DNA from: Woeseiaceae bacterium
GTDB taxonomy: Bacteria; Pseudomonadota; Gammaproteobacteria; Steroidobacterales; Woeseiaceae
Direction: 5' to 3'
Length of the DNA: 64,000 bases
NCBI GenBank assembly: GCA_024640365.1
Contig: JAHEFE010000013.1
Coordinates: 1-64,000, forward strand
Numbering within the stretch: the first letter of the stretch is position 1; every line of letters begins with the position of its first letter. Under the pieces are notes generated by a model. That model ran no database searches, was not told where the DNA came from, and saw only the letters and a list, made by a program, of their open reading frames with translations. A program made the translations under genes and the position numbers. This document shows positions 8,336-17,429 of the stretch, piece after piece.

Positions 8336-10632
8336 GAACAAAAATACGCACAACAGCTCTTGTAATCTGCTGCTTGACACTCCTGAGCTGCGCGGCTGGT
8401 ACCAAGCCTCACGACGAAGGCGTCACCGCCTTCGCAAGCGGCGACTATGAAGAAAGCATTGCATTGCTTGAGGAGGCCGTTAAGCAAAATCCGGGCAACA
8501 TGACCTTTCAGCTCGATCTGAAGACCAAGCGCGACCAGATTATTCAACGCCTGGTTTCCGAGGGGGATGGAGCGCGGGCCGCAGGTGACCTGGACGCTGC
8601 CGAAGCCGCTTACAGGCGTACCCTGGGAATTGAGACCCGCAACGGCCGCGCCTTGAGGGGGCTTGACGCGGTTGCCGCAGACCGGGCGCATAACGAAATG
8701 GTGGCCCAGGCACAGAGCCTGCTGGACGCGGGTGAAATTGATAAAGCAGTCGCGGAAGTGCGATCAGTCCTTGCCGAGGACCCGGGGATGAGGGCGGCCC
8801 GTGATTTGCTGCAGAAAGCCGAGGCGAAAAAACCACCAGTTAGTGTCACGCCAACGCTGCGCACGCAAAACGGCGCACCGGTAACTCTGCAATTACGAGA
8901 TGCCAATACATCAATGGTTTTCGAGGTGTTATCGCGCCAGACCGGCATCAACTTTATCTTCGATAAAGATGTGCGGTCAGATGGGAAAACAACGATCTTT
9001 GTACAGAACGTACCGATTGAGCAGGCCATAGACTTGATCCTCAACCAGAACCAGCTGGGTCGCCAAATCATGTCCGAGAACATGGTCCTTGTGTATCCCA
9101 ATACGCCGGTCAAGCAGCAGGAATATCAGGATCAGGTCATCAAGACATTTTATCTTACCAACGCTGATCCAAAGCTGTTCGCCGAAATGCTAAAGACCAT
9201 GCTGAACGTCAAGACGGTCTTTGTGGATCAACGATCGGGTGCCCTCACCATGCGGGATACGCCCGAAATTATCCGCATGGCAGAGAGCATGCTGGCGTCC
9301 ATCGATTTGCCGGAGTCAGAGGTACTTATCGAAGTTGAGGTTATGGAAATCTCCCGTACCCAAATGCAGACGCTGGGCATCCAGTATCCAGGCTCCATGA
9401 CTATGACGCCTACGCCGTTAGCAGGTAGCCCGCTGGTACTTGCGGATTTGAGAGGCCAGGACTCAACCACGATTCAGATTACGCCCGTGCCCGTGACAGT
9501 GGATCTGACTCAGGAAGTCGGGGCCTCCAATCTACTGGCGAGTCCGAGAATACGCGCCCGCAATCACGAAAAGGCAAAAGTCATGATCGGTCAGCGTGTG
9601 CCGGTTATTACCAATTCCGTGACCCCGACAAACAATGGCAGCTCGGTGGTGACTGGAAGTGTCCAGTACGTGGATGTGGGCTTGACCCTGGAGGTCGAAC
9701 CTACGATATATCTGGATAACGATGTTGCGATCAATGTGAACCTGGAAGTCAGTAATATTATCCGCGAGATTTTCAATTCAACGTCCGGCACACTGGCCTA
9801 CCAAATTGGCACACGCAACGCGACAACGATCCTCAGACTTAAGAATAACGAAACCCAAATTCTTGCCGGCCTGATTCAGGACATTGATCGTGACACCACC
9901 AATCAAGTCCCCGGTCTGGGCGACATGCCCCTGCTGGGCCGTCTTTTTGGCTCGAAAAAGACTACGGGTGAAAAGACCGAAATCGTCCTGTCTATTACAC
10001 CGAGAATTATCCGTGCGCAATCGCGCCCGGCGAGCGAAGACATGGAATTCTGGTATGGCACCGAATCCAACATACGCAGCGCGCCGCTGGTTACCCAGTC
10101 TTCCACCAATTCCGGCGGCTCGGCTGCCAGCTATAGCAGCACCGGGGGCAGCATATCTGGCGCCACGCCTAACCGCGGCCAAGGTAGCCCCGATGCTGCG
10201 AGCGCGCCGCCGCCCGCACGGTTGGAGTTAACCTGGGACGGCCCTGGTCAGGTTTCAGTGGGTCAGACTTTCAGTGTCGGACTCCAGATCAGTAGCGAGA
10301 CGGAATTGAATACCCTGCGTGCGCAACTGCGCTACGACCAAGCGGCCCTGGAACTGACCAACATCGAAGTTGGAGGTTTCATACCCTCAGGACTACGAGG
10401 GACGGTCACTACCGAGATTCAGGAGCGGGCCGGCAGGGCTCGAATTGAGCTGGGGAATGCGGATAAAACGCCTATGTCCGGCGCGGGCCGCCTTGTTACC
10501 CTGAATTTCAAGGCCCTCACCGCAAGGCCATCCTCAATGATCGGTGTGCAGCAGTTCGCTTCCACTGGAATGGACGGATTAGCGGTGCCGGTGATTGCAC
10601 CAACTCCGTTTAGTTTTGTCATTGCCCAGTGA
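8332..10632 (+). CDS. gspD: Secretin lipoprotein (GspD/MshL-like) with TPR-like N-terminus and C-terminal cohesin-like domain
   Basis: 766 residues. A lipoprotein signal ends at C20 (LTLLSC). TPR-like helices (residues ~25-165) are followed by an STN/N0 domain (~185-258, FEVLSRQTGINFIFDKDV), one N1-type domain (~265-325), and the secretin core (~327-560) with EVGASNLLASPRIRARN and the closing VPGLGDMPLLGRLF. After a Ser/Gly-rich linker, residues ~630-766 form a separate beta-rich domain (LELTWDGPGQVSVGQTF, LRAQLRYDQAALELTNIEVG) that I read as cohesin-like. The core should form the outer-membrane gate. The extra domain is not part of standard GspD. ATG 8332 overlaps the previous stop as ATGA. 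Confidence 0.88.
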   Translation: MRTKIRTTALVICCLTLLSCAAGTKPHDEGVTAFASGDYEESIALLEEAVKQNPGNMTFQLDLKTKRDQIIQRLVSEGDGARAAGDLDAAEAAYRRTLGIETRNGRALRGLDAVAADRAHNEMVAQAQSLLDAGEIDKAVAEVRSVLAEDPGMRAARDLLQKAEAKKPPVSVTPTLRTQNGAPVTLQLRDANTSMVFEVLSRQTGINFIFDKDVRSDGKTTIFVQNVPIEQAIDLILNQNQLGRQIMSENMVLVYPNTPVKQQEYQDQVIKTFYLTNADPKLFAEMLKTMLNVKTVFVDQRSGALTMRDTPEIIRMAESMLASIDLPESEVLIEVEVMEISRTQMQTLGIQYPGSMTMTPTPLAGSPLVLADLRGQDSTTIQITPVPVTVDLTQEVGASNLLASPRIRARNHEKAKVMIGQRVPVITNSVTPTNNGSSVVTGSVQYVDVGLTLEVEPTIYLDNDVAINVNLEVSNIIREIFNSTSGTLAYQIGTRNATTILRLKNNETQILAGLIQDIDRDTTNQVPGLGDMPLLGRLFGSKKTTGEKTEIVLSITPRIIRAQSRPASEDMEFWYGTESNIRSAPLVTQSSTNSGGSAASYSSTGGSISGATPNRGQGSPDAASAPPPARLELTWDGPGQVSVGQTFSVGLQISSETELNTLRAQLRYDQAALELTNIEVGGFIPSGLRGTVTTEIQERAGRARIELGNADKTPMSGAGRLVTLNFKALTARPSSMIGVQQFASTGMDGLAVPVIAPTPFSFVIAQ

Positions 10633-11108
10633 TTAAAATGCGCGCCAGAGGCTTCACATTGATAGAACTGGTTATAACAGTGGCTATCGTGGGTGTGTTG
10701 GCATCGGCAGCGTTACCACTGGCGGAGATAGGGATTCGTCGCGCAAAGGAACAAGATCTTCGTAGCAACCTGTATACGATCCGCAGCGCACTTGATCAGT
10801 ACAAAGATGCGGCTATAGCGGGACACATTGAAATGGAACTGGGCGCCTCGGGTTTTCCCCCGACCCTCGACGAATTGGTCGAAGGTGTGGTCGACGCCAA
10901 GAGCCCCAACAGCAGAAAAATTTATTTCTTGCGCCGCCTGCCGCGTGATCCATTTTACCCGGACACGTCAGTTCCGGCTTCTCAGACGTGGGGTCTGCGA
11001 TCCTACGCCAGCGAGCCCGATAAACCGGAGCCTGGTGAGGATGTCTTTGATGTGTATTCCACCTCCACAGGAGTGGGCCTGAATGGCACACCCTATTCAA
11101 CCTGGTAG
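10629..11108 (+). CDS. Type II secretion-like pseudopilin
   Basis: 159 residues with the peptidase site RARG/FTLIELVITVAIVG, including Glu5, followed by a helix and a globular domain with PPTLDELVEG and PRDPFYPD. The start may be GTG 10629 (overlapping the secretin stop as GTGA) or ATG 10638; neither has a clear Shine-Dalgarno. The C-terminus (DVFDVYSTSTGVGLNG) resembles the last strand region of GspG-family minor pseudopilins. The role is probably a minor or alternative pilin. It overlaps the next gene by 26 nt. Confidence 0.85.
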   Translation: MIKMRARGFTLIELVITVAIVGVLASAALPLAEIGIRRAKEQDLRSNLYTIRSALDQYKDAAIAGHIEMELGASGFPPTLDELVEGVVDAKSPNSRKIYFLRRLPRDPFYPDTSVPASQTWGLRSYASEPDKPEPGEDVFDVYSTSTGVGLNGTPYSTW

Positions 11109-11481
11109 CCGTCTCGATCGGGGCTTTACCCTGATTGAGCTGCTGGTAGTGATGGTGATCATTGCCAGTCTGCTGACTATCGCGGTGCCGCGTTACTTCC
11201 GCAGCCTGGAGCATTCGAAAGAGACAGTTTTGGTGCAAGACCTGTCGATCATGCGTGAAGCCATAGATCAGTTCTATGGTGACCGTGGCCAATATCCGGA
11301 AACGCTGGAGGCACTGGCCACTGAAGGATATGTGCGCAAGGTGCCCGTGGATCCAATAACCAAGTCCGCCGAAACCTGGATAGTGGTGAGCAAGGACGAC
11401 GATAGCTCAGGCGGGGTCTACGATGTGCACAGCGGAGCCACGGGCGCGACCCGCGCCGGCGTGCCCTTCGCCGATTTGTAG
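11083..11481 (+). CDS. GspG-like pseudopilin
   Basis: 132 residues with the peptidase site RG/FTLIELLVVMVIIASL, Glu5 present, and a short globular domain containing YGDRGQYPETLEAL and VPVDPITK. The end GGVYDVHSGATGAT is typical of small GspG-like pseudopilins. It starts inside the previous gene, so the two are probably translationally coupled. It lacks the calcium-loop signature seen in the GspG at 1949, so it is probably not the shaft subunit. Confidence 0.85.
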   Translation: MAHPIQPGSRLDRGFTLIELLVVMVIIASLLTIAVPRYFRSLEHSKETVLVQDLSIMREAIDQFYGDRGQYPETLEALATEGYVRKVPVDPITKSAETWIVVSKDDDSSGGVYDVHSGATGATRAGVPFADL

Positions 11482-11484
11482 TCC

Positions 11485-11994
11485 ATGATGCTCGGCACGC
11501 GATACACAGGCAGACGGGCTGAGCACGGCTTTACCTATCTTGGTGTTTTGTTTGCCGTAGCTTTGATTGGAATCTCGCTCGCAGCAGTAGGCTCTACCTG
11601 GTCGCTGCAATTCAAGCGTGCGAAAGAGCAAGATTTAATACACGTCGGACAGGCCTACCGTAAGGCTATTGCCAGCTATTATCGAAATGGCCCCGCGGGC
11701 GTACAACAATACCCGATGTCCCTCTCTGATCTGCTCAGTGATCCCCGCGGAGCCCAACTTCAACGCCATCTGCGCAAGCTCTATGCCGATCCAATGACTG
11801 GCCAAGCCGATTGGCGGCTAGTAAAAACTCAAGGCGGTGCGATTATCGGCGTCGCCAGCCAGTCAAACGAGACGCCGCTAAAACGCAGCAACTTTGGTGT
11901 GTGGGAGGAAAACTTTGAAGATGCGACCTGCATCTGTGACTGGCAATTTGTATATCTGCCGCAACTGGTCAACAACCAGCCCGTGCAGAATTAA
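11485..11994 (+). CDS. Pseudopilin lacking Glu5 (GspK-like feature)
   Basis: 169 residues. The leader and peptidase site HG/FTYLGVLFAVALIG have Gly instead of Glu at mature position 5; among T2SS pseudopilins that change is the hallmark of the tip subunit GspK. The rest (FKRAKEQDLIHVGQAYRKAI, HLRKLYADPMTG) is far shorter than GspK (~300 residues) and has no inserted alpha domain, so it is not an ordinary GspK. A Cys pair near the end (CICDW) may form a disulfide. ATG 11485 is 3 nt after the previous stop. It is the last gene of the operon. Confidence 0.8.
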   Translation: MMLGTRYTGRRAEHGFTYLGVLFAVALIGISLAAVGSTWSLQFKRAKEQDLIHVGQAYRKAIASYYRNGPAGVQQYPMSLSDLLSDPRGAQLQRHLRKLYADPMTGQADWRLVKTQGGAIIGVASQSNETPLKRSNFGVWEENFEDATCICDWQFVYLPQLVNNQPVQN

Positions 11995-12252
11995 TCCGGT
12001 CTATTAGAAGGCGGCTGCTGGCCCCGAATGGCTGGAATTCCTCCTTCAGCCAGGCTATCCCTTGACACCAGGCCATCATCAACTACCCTTCCCGCCAAGC
12101 GCCAACTTCCAGCCCAACATTGCTAACGCCAGAATGCCCCGTTTATCCAACACGGGCCGTGCGTCCTAGCATTCATTAACCGATCGTGATAAAAAATCAG
12201 GAAAGAAACAAAATTGACGTTAAGTTAAATTAGGACTAACCGATACCTGCCA

Positions 12253-13062
12253 ATGCGGGAATTGGACTTTTTATACAGACAATTTGGATTGCAGGTATTG
12301 CAAAAAAAAATCAATAATCCGCTATCAATTAAAGAATTCGAGGGAGAAAACTCTGCTGCCAAGAGTTCTCGGGCAATTCGTATTGTCTTGATCGAGGATC
12401 ATGTGATTCTCAGGGACGGCCTGCGTTCCTTGCTGGAAATCAATTCAGATTTCGAGATTGTCGGCGAGGCCGGTGGATTCGCAGAGGGTATCGAGGTGGT
12501 TGCCTCGTGCAAACCAGGGCTGGTAATTACGGACATACGGCTGGCTGGAGATTCCGGACTCAAGTTGATTCCAGAGCTAAAAAAAATAAATCCCTCGCCA
12601 AGAATCCTGATCCTGTCGGCCCATTGCACGGATGAATATGTGCGGGCTGCCCTTGAGGCCGGCGCCGACGCTTACGTGCTCAAGGAATCCTCCCTTGAGG
12701 AGCTGACGCTGGGCATCAAAACTGTGATGAGTGGGCAGCAATACTTTTCAACCGAAGTGACCAGTCGTGTGGTGTCCGGCTATTTGGGCCGTGAAGGGAA
12801 ACAGAAACTGGAATCCGCCTCAAAGATTACTCCAAGGGAAATCGAAGTATTAACCCTGATCGCCCAGGCCTATTCAACCAAGTCTATTGCACGAGAGCTG
12901 AAGCTGAGCACAAAGACCGTTGAAAAACATCGGTCCAATCTGATGCGCAAACTGGAACTGCGTAGTTCGGCGGCCATCACCCTGTATGCTGTGAGGCACC
13001 ATTATGTTTCTGCCGAGACTCCTAGCGCCGAGCAACAAAAGGGAACCGAGGACCGGCACTAA
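12253..13062 (+). CDS. NarL/FixJ-family response regulator
   Basis: 269 residues. The receiver domain has the acidic pair E48-D49 (VLIEDHVILRDG), a phosphoacceptor D94 (VITDIRLAG), a Ser switch (ILILSAH) and a Lys (AYVLKESS). The C-terminal LuxR-type HTH is clear (ITPREIEVLTLIAQAYSTKSIA, LSTKTVEKHRSNLMRKL). The ~42-residue stretch before the receiver is unusual and poorly conserved-looking, so a later start is possible. The gene lies 258 nt after the secretion operon in the same direction. It is the natural partner of the NarL-type kinase at 141 and may control the operon. Confidence 0.92.
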   Translation: MRELDFLYRQFGLQVLQKKINNPLSIKEFEGENSAAKSSRAIRIVLIEDHVILRDGLRSLLEINSDFEIVGEAGGFAEGIEVVASCKPGLVITDIRLAGDSGLKLIPELKKINPSPRILILSAHCTDEYVRAALEAGADAYVLKESSLEELTLGIKTVMSGQQYFSTEVTSRVVSGYLGREGKQKLESASKITPREIEVLTLIAQAYSTKSIARELKLSTKTVEKHRSNLMRKLELRSSAAITLYAVRHHYVSAETPSAEQQKGTEDRH

Positions 13063-13262
13063 ATCTAGCTTCATTGGCATTCTGGCCAATCGAAATCGCG
13101 CACTACTCCAATCTGACGGTCGAGTCACAACTCCTGTTAGTTTTTTGAAATCGTATAAACAACAACTGGCAGGTTAGTCAATAAAGTTTGCGGCGGCGTA
13201 TATGCACGAACCGCGCAAGGATATCGCTGCCTCAATATCTTCAGCCGCAGCATCGGCCACGA

Positions 13263-14924
13263 CTATCGCCAGGTGCGAATGAGGTCGAGCAAGGCACCGG
13301 TTGAAGAGTTGGTAGATCCATCGCTGGCATCGTCCGTGGTCGATCCCAAAATGGCTGACGCTATCGGCCCCGCCAGCCGCTTGCCCAGCTCAACGCCATT
13401 CTGGTCAAATGAATTAATGCCATAGATAACACCTTTGACGAACACCTTGTGCTCGTACAAAGCAGTCAGCTGGCCCAGCGTGAAAGGAGTGAGCTCTTTA
13501 AGCACCAGCATGTTGCTGGGGCTATTGCCGGCATGCACTTTGTGCGGCGCGAGTTTGGCAGCCAACTTCTTGTCCATACCCTGACCCACGAGATCAGCAA
13601 TAACTTTGTCAAGGCTGTAGCCATCCATCAACGCTTCGCTTTGCGCAAGGCAGTTGGCAATAGAGAGATCCTGTTGTGTCTGGCTGGCACCGGAGGACTT
13701 CACCGTGAGAATAAAGTCTGCGGGAATAAAGCGCGTGCCCTGGTGCAGCAGTTGATAAAAAGAATGCTGTGCGTTGTTGCCTGCTTCACCCCAGATCAGT
13801 TGTCCGGTTTTTACCTTGACGGGCTTGCCGTCTTTGCGCACCGATTTGCCGTTACTTTCCATTTGCAGTTGTTGCAGGAAGGCCGGAAAACGATCGAGGC
13901 GATTGTCATAGGGCAAGATCGCCATGCTCTCGCCATCAAAGAAATTGTTGTACCAGATCGCGAGGAGCGCCAACAGCATCGGCATATTTTCCTCGGGCGC
14001 CGCGGTACGAAAATGGAAATCCATATTCCGCGCACCAGCTAACAACTGACGGTAATTATCCATGCCTATGGCAAGTGCAATGGAAATACCGGCCGCCGAC
14101 CACAACGAGAATCGACCGCCCACCCAGTCCCAGAACGCAAACCGATAATCCCGGTTGATACCGAACTCGTCCATCGCCTTGTGATTGGTCGATGCCGCCG
14201 CGAAATGACTGGCGACCGCTTCCTCGCCGCGCTTCGCAACCAACCAGCGGCGCGCCTCCCGGGCATTGGTCATGGTCTCTAGCGTGGTAAATGTCTTGGA
14301 GCACACAACAAACAAGGTCGTGGCCGGATTCAGAATTTTAGTGAGGTCAGCAAGCTGCGTGCCATCAACGTTGGATACGCAGTGCACATTGATGCCCGCT
14401 TTGCGATGGTGATGAAGCGCGCGGGTCGCCATAACCACACCAAGATCCGAGCCGCCTATGCCAATGTTAACCACATCGGTGAACTTGCGTTCGCTGTAGC
14501 CGACGATCTTGCCTTCGTGGACACCGTTGACGAACTGCTCCATCTGATCGAGCACTTGCCAGACTTCGCTGACGCCCGGCGTCAACAATGCGACCTGATC
14601 GGACATCTTGGCCCGCAAAGCCACGTGCAATACGGAACGGTTCTCCGTCGTATTGATTGCCTCACCGGCAAACATCGCATCGCGAACCTCAGAGACCTTG
14701 GCTTCCCGCGCCAGTTTGAGTAGCAGCTGCACGGTCTTGGTGTTGATGAAGTTCTTGGAGTAATCGAACAGCAGATCGCCGCTTTCTACACGCAGTCGTT
14801 CTGCGCGAGCCTTGTCATAAGCGAATAACTGCGCCAGAGATTTGCCGCGCATCTCATTGCGATAATGCGCTTTGAGCGCCACCCACGCTGGTAAGTCTGT
14901 TGGATATCGGGCGCTGAATTTCAC
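13263..14924 (-). CDS. pgi: Glucose-6-phosphate isomerase
   Basis: 553 residues, the expected length. It interconverts glucose-6-phosphate and fructose-6-phosphate in the cytosol. Both family signatures are present: WVGGRFSLWSAAGIS, and GINSFDQNGVELGK near the C-terminus, along with DNRLDRFPAFLQQLQMESNG in the active-site region. It lies 29 nt downstream of the nucleotide-sugar epimerase gene and may be transcribed with the sugar-nucleotide genes, to which it supplies hexose phosphates. The C-terminus has a Ser/Thr-rich stretch (DDASDGSTNSSTG) that looks like a small insertion. Confidence 0.97.
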   Translation of the reverse strand: MKFSARYPTDLPAWVALKAHYRNEMRGKSLAQLFAYDKARAERLRVESGDLLFDYSKNFINTKTVQLLLKLAREAKVSEVRDAMFAGEAINTTENRSVLHVALRAKMSDQVALLTPGVSEVWQVLDQMEQFVNGVHEGKIVGYSERKFTDVVNIGIGGSDLGVVMATRALHHHRKAGINVHCVSNVDGTQLADLTKILNPATTLFVVCSKTFTTLETMTNAREARRWLVAKRGEEAVASHFAAASTNHKAMDEFGINRDYRFAFWDWVGGRFSLWSAAGISIALAIGMDNYRQLLAGARNMDFHFRTAAPEENMPMLLALLAIWYNNFFDGESMAILPYDNRLDRFPAFLQQLQMESNGKSVRKDGKPVKVKTGQLIWGEAGNNAQHSFYQLLHQGTRFIPADFILTVKSSGASQTQQDLSIANCLAQSEALMDGYSLDKVIADLVGQGMDKKLAAKLAPHKVHAGNSPSNMLVLKELTPFTLGQLTALYEHKVFVKGVIYGINSFDQNGVELGKRLAGPIASAILGSTTDDASDGSTNSSTGALLDLIRTWR

Positions 14925-14953
14925 TGTCCGCTATGACTCTCTTTAGATCGTGG

Positions 14954-15970
14954 TTATTTCAGACTGACTTTATAGTAATCAAGATACCATTCAATGAACT
15001 TTTGCACGCCCACTTCGACAGGTGTACTGGGCTCGTAACCGATGTCTCTGACCAGGGCTTCCGTACTGGCATGCGAGTCCGGCACATCACCCGGTTGCAA
15101 GGGCAATAAATTCATTTCTGCTTTTTTGCCAACCGCGTCTTCAATAATTTTTATGTACTGCAGCAACTCAACCGGCCGCCTATTGCCAATGTTATAAACA
15201 CGATACGGCACATTGCTGGTACCCGGATCCGGATCATTCGAATCCCAGTCAGGATTGGCTTCCGCCGTGTGATCCATCGTGCCGATCACGCCCTTAACGA
15301 TGTCATCAACATAGGTAAAATCACGCCGATGCTTGCCATAATTAAAGACATCAATCGGTTTGCCTTCGATAATGTTTTTGGTGAACAAAAACAGCGCCAT
15401 GTCGGGACGACCCCAGGGGCCGTATACCGTAAAAAAGCGCAACCCTGTCGTCGGCAGGCCATACAAATTGGAATAGCTGTGCGCCATCAACTCGTTGGCT
15501 TTCTTGGTCACACCGTAAAGCGCCAGTGGATGATCGACGTTCTGGTGAATCGTAAACGGCATCGACGTATTGGAACCGTACACCGAACTTGATGATGCGT
15601 ATACAAGGTGCTGCACGTCATTGTGTCGACAGCCCTCCAGTATGTTCATCGTGCCGACAATATTGGTTTCAATATAAACATGTGGATGATCGATTGAATG
15701 GCGCACACCGGCCTGTGCTCCGAGGTGTACCACCTTGTCGAATTTCTGCAGGGCGAACAGCGCTTCGATCGACCCACGATCCTGCAAATTGCAACGAACC
15801 ATGTGAAAGTTTTTGTATTCGCCGAGAAGAGCAGCACGCGCCTCCTTCAACTTAACATCGTAATAGTCGTTGAAATTATCGAGGCCAACAACGGTTTCAC
15901 CGCGCTCCAGCAATTGTCGCGCTGTCGAAAAACCAACAAAGCCCGCTGCGCCTGTAACCAGAATCTTCAT
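14954..15970 (-). CDS. NAD-dependent nucleotide-sugar epimerase, UDP-glucuronate 4-epimerase type
   Basis: 338 residues, extended SDR family. It has the Rossmann motif TGAAGFVG, the SSSSVYG serine loop and the catalytic YGVTK (Tyr-x3-Lys). The opening [16 protein letters not shown] is characteristic of the UDP-glucuronate 4-epimerase group (CapI/LspL-like). It should act on a UDP-uronic acid in the cytosol for surface polysaccharide. It follows the UDP-sugar dehydrogenase by about 30 nt, so the dehydrogenase product is the likely substrate. Whether the sugar is glucuronate or an N-acetylhexosaminuronate cannot be told from sequence. Confidence 0.9.
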   Translation of the reverse strand: MKILVTGAAGFVGFSTARQLLERGETVVGLDNFNDYYDVKLKEARAALLGEYKNFHMVRCNLQDRGSIEALFALQKFDKVVHLGAQAGVRHSIDHPHVYIETNIVGTMNILEGCRHNDVQHLVYASSSSVYGSNTSMPFTIHQNVDHPLALYGVTKKANELMAHSYSNLYGLPTTGLRFFTVYGPWGRPDMALFLFTKNIIEGKPIDVFNYGKHRRDFTYVDDIVKGVIGTMDHTAEANPDWDSNDPDPGTSNVPYRVYNIGNRRPVELLQYIKIIEDAVGKKAEMNLLPLQPGDVPDSHASTEALVRDIGYEPSTPVEVGVQKFIEWYLDYYKVSLK

Positions 15971-16000
15971 TGGCTCACTATGCTTTTTGCGATCATTGAG

Positions 16001-17281
16001 CTACAGCCGGTCATCGCTGGCACCCGCTGGTAGCAAATACTTGATGTCATAAAGAATGGCGTCGGGTTTGCCAAAGGCACGCATGCCTTTTTCACCCAGC
16101 GCCCTGAATTGTTCATGAGCAACTGCAATAACGACCGCGTCGTAAGCAGCCTCCTCCGGTTGCCCCACCATATCGAGGCCGTATTCGTGTTTGGCCTCTT
16201 CGGCATCAACCCAGGGATCGTGCACATCGACTTCAGCCCCATACGATTTAAGTTCGTCGACAATATCAACAACTTTGGTATTCCGCACATCAGGGCAATT
16301 CTCTTTGAAGGTCAAGCCCAACACGAGTATGCGTGCTTTGCTCGGATGGATATCCTTTTTGATCATCAACTTAATGATTGCCGACGACACATAAATCGCC
16401 ATGTTGTCGTTGATACGCCGACCGGCCAGAATCATCTGCGGATGATAGCCCAACTGTTCCGCTTTATAGGTCAGGTAATACGGATCAACCCCAATACAGT
16501 GCCCGCCAACAAGACCCGGCCGGAACGGCAGGAAATTCCACTTGGTGCCCGCTGCGATCAACACCTCCTCGGTATCGATATCCATACGTTCAAAGATCAT
16601 CGCCAACTCGTTAACCAGGGCAATGTTAACGTCGCGCTGGGTGTTCTCAATGACCTTGGCCGCTTCGGCCACTTTGATGCTGGATGCCTTGTGGGTGCCG
16701 GCTGTGATAATCGAGCCATAAACTCTATCGATGTAATCGGCGACTTCCGGTGTTGAACCCGAAGTAACCTTGAGAATTGATGTTACACGGTGCTCTTTAT
16801 CACCGGGATTAATGCGTTCCGGGCTATAGCCAACGAAAAAGTCTTCGTTAACTTTCAGTCCGGAACCGCTCTCGATAAATGGCACGCAAAATTCTTCCGT
16901 GGCGCCCGGATACACAGTGGACTCATAGACAACGATATCGCCCTTCTTGATCACTTTGGCCAACGATTCACTGGCGCGTCGCAAAGGCGTGAGCAAGGGT
17001 CGATTACTATCACCTACCGGGGTTGGCACGGTAACGATGTAAAAATTACACTCGGCAAACTTCTTTAGATCGTTGGTAAACGACAACATCGCGGCGGACC
17101 GCAGCAACTCCGGTTCCACCTCAAGCGTCGCATCTTTACCCGATGACAACTCAGCAATACGCTTTTCGTTGATATCAAAACCAACGGTCTCATACTTGCG
17201 ACCAAACTCAACAGCAAGCGGCAAGCCCACGTACCCCAGGCCCACAATGCCGATCTGAATGTTGTCGATATTAAAGTTCAT
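16001..17281 (-). CDS. UDP-sugar 6-dehydrogenase, TviB/WbpO type
   Basis: 426 residues. It has an N-terminal NAD-binding motif ([13 protein letters not shown]), the central domain with [19 protein letters not shown], and the catalytic Cys in [15 protein letters not shown]. In this family it oxidises C6 of UDP-GlcNAc or UDP-GalNAc to the uronic acid, using two NAD+. The TviB/WbpO subgroup is suggested by the [10 protein letters not shown] stretch and the length; a UDP-glucose dehydrogenase of the Ugd type is less likely. It is the first gene of the pair with the epimerase. No glycosyltransferases lie nearby in this window, so the polymer it serves is unknown. Confidence 0.92.
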   Translation of the reverse strand: MNFNIDNIQIGIVGLGYVGLPLAVEFGRKYETVGFDINEKRIAELSSGKDATLEVEPELLRSAAMLSFTNDLKKFAECNFYIVTVPTPVGDSNRPLLTPLRRASESLAKVIKKGDIVVYESTVYPGATEEFCVPFIESGSGLKVNEDFFVGYSPERINPGDKEHRVTSILKVTSGSTPEVADYIDRVYGSIITAGTHKASSIKVAEAAKVIENTQRDVNIALVNELAMIFERMDIDTEEVLIAAGTKWNFLPFRPGLVGGHCIGVDPYYLTYKAEQLGYHPQMILAGRRINDNMAIYVSSAIIKLMIKKDIHPSKARILVLGLTFKENCPDVRNTKVVDIVDELKSYGAEVDVHDPWVDAEEAKHEYGLDMVGQPEEAAYDAVVIAVAHEQFRALGEKGMRAFGKPDAILYDIKYLLPAGASDDRL

Positions 17282-17361
17282 ACCCTGATCCCTGGATATA
17301 ATTCTGTGCCAATCTCTGCATTACCATTTATGGCTTCAAACCATCACAACCCATCGACCTT

Positions 17362-17398
17362 TGTAACAAAGCGTGCCGACGAAATCGCCGACACGCTT
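17362..17398 (-). terminator. Rho-independent terminator after nhaB
   Basis: A 14-bp near-perfect stem (arms 17369-17382 and 17385-17398, two-base apex). Its two imperfect pairs become G-U wobbles on the minus strand, followed by CTTTGTT. It sits about 30 nt after the nhaB stop and upstream of the dehydrogenase gene. Confidence 0.6.
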
Positions 17399-17429
17399 CT
17401 CAGTTTTTACCCAGCTTTCGAGTTACTGT

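Noticed and set aside
12205-12245. Promoter for the response regulator (TTGACG with TAACCG 17 nt later)
   Set aside because: The -10 match is poor; listed only as noticed.
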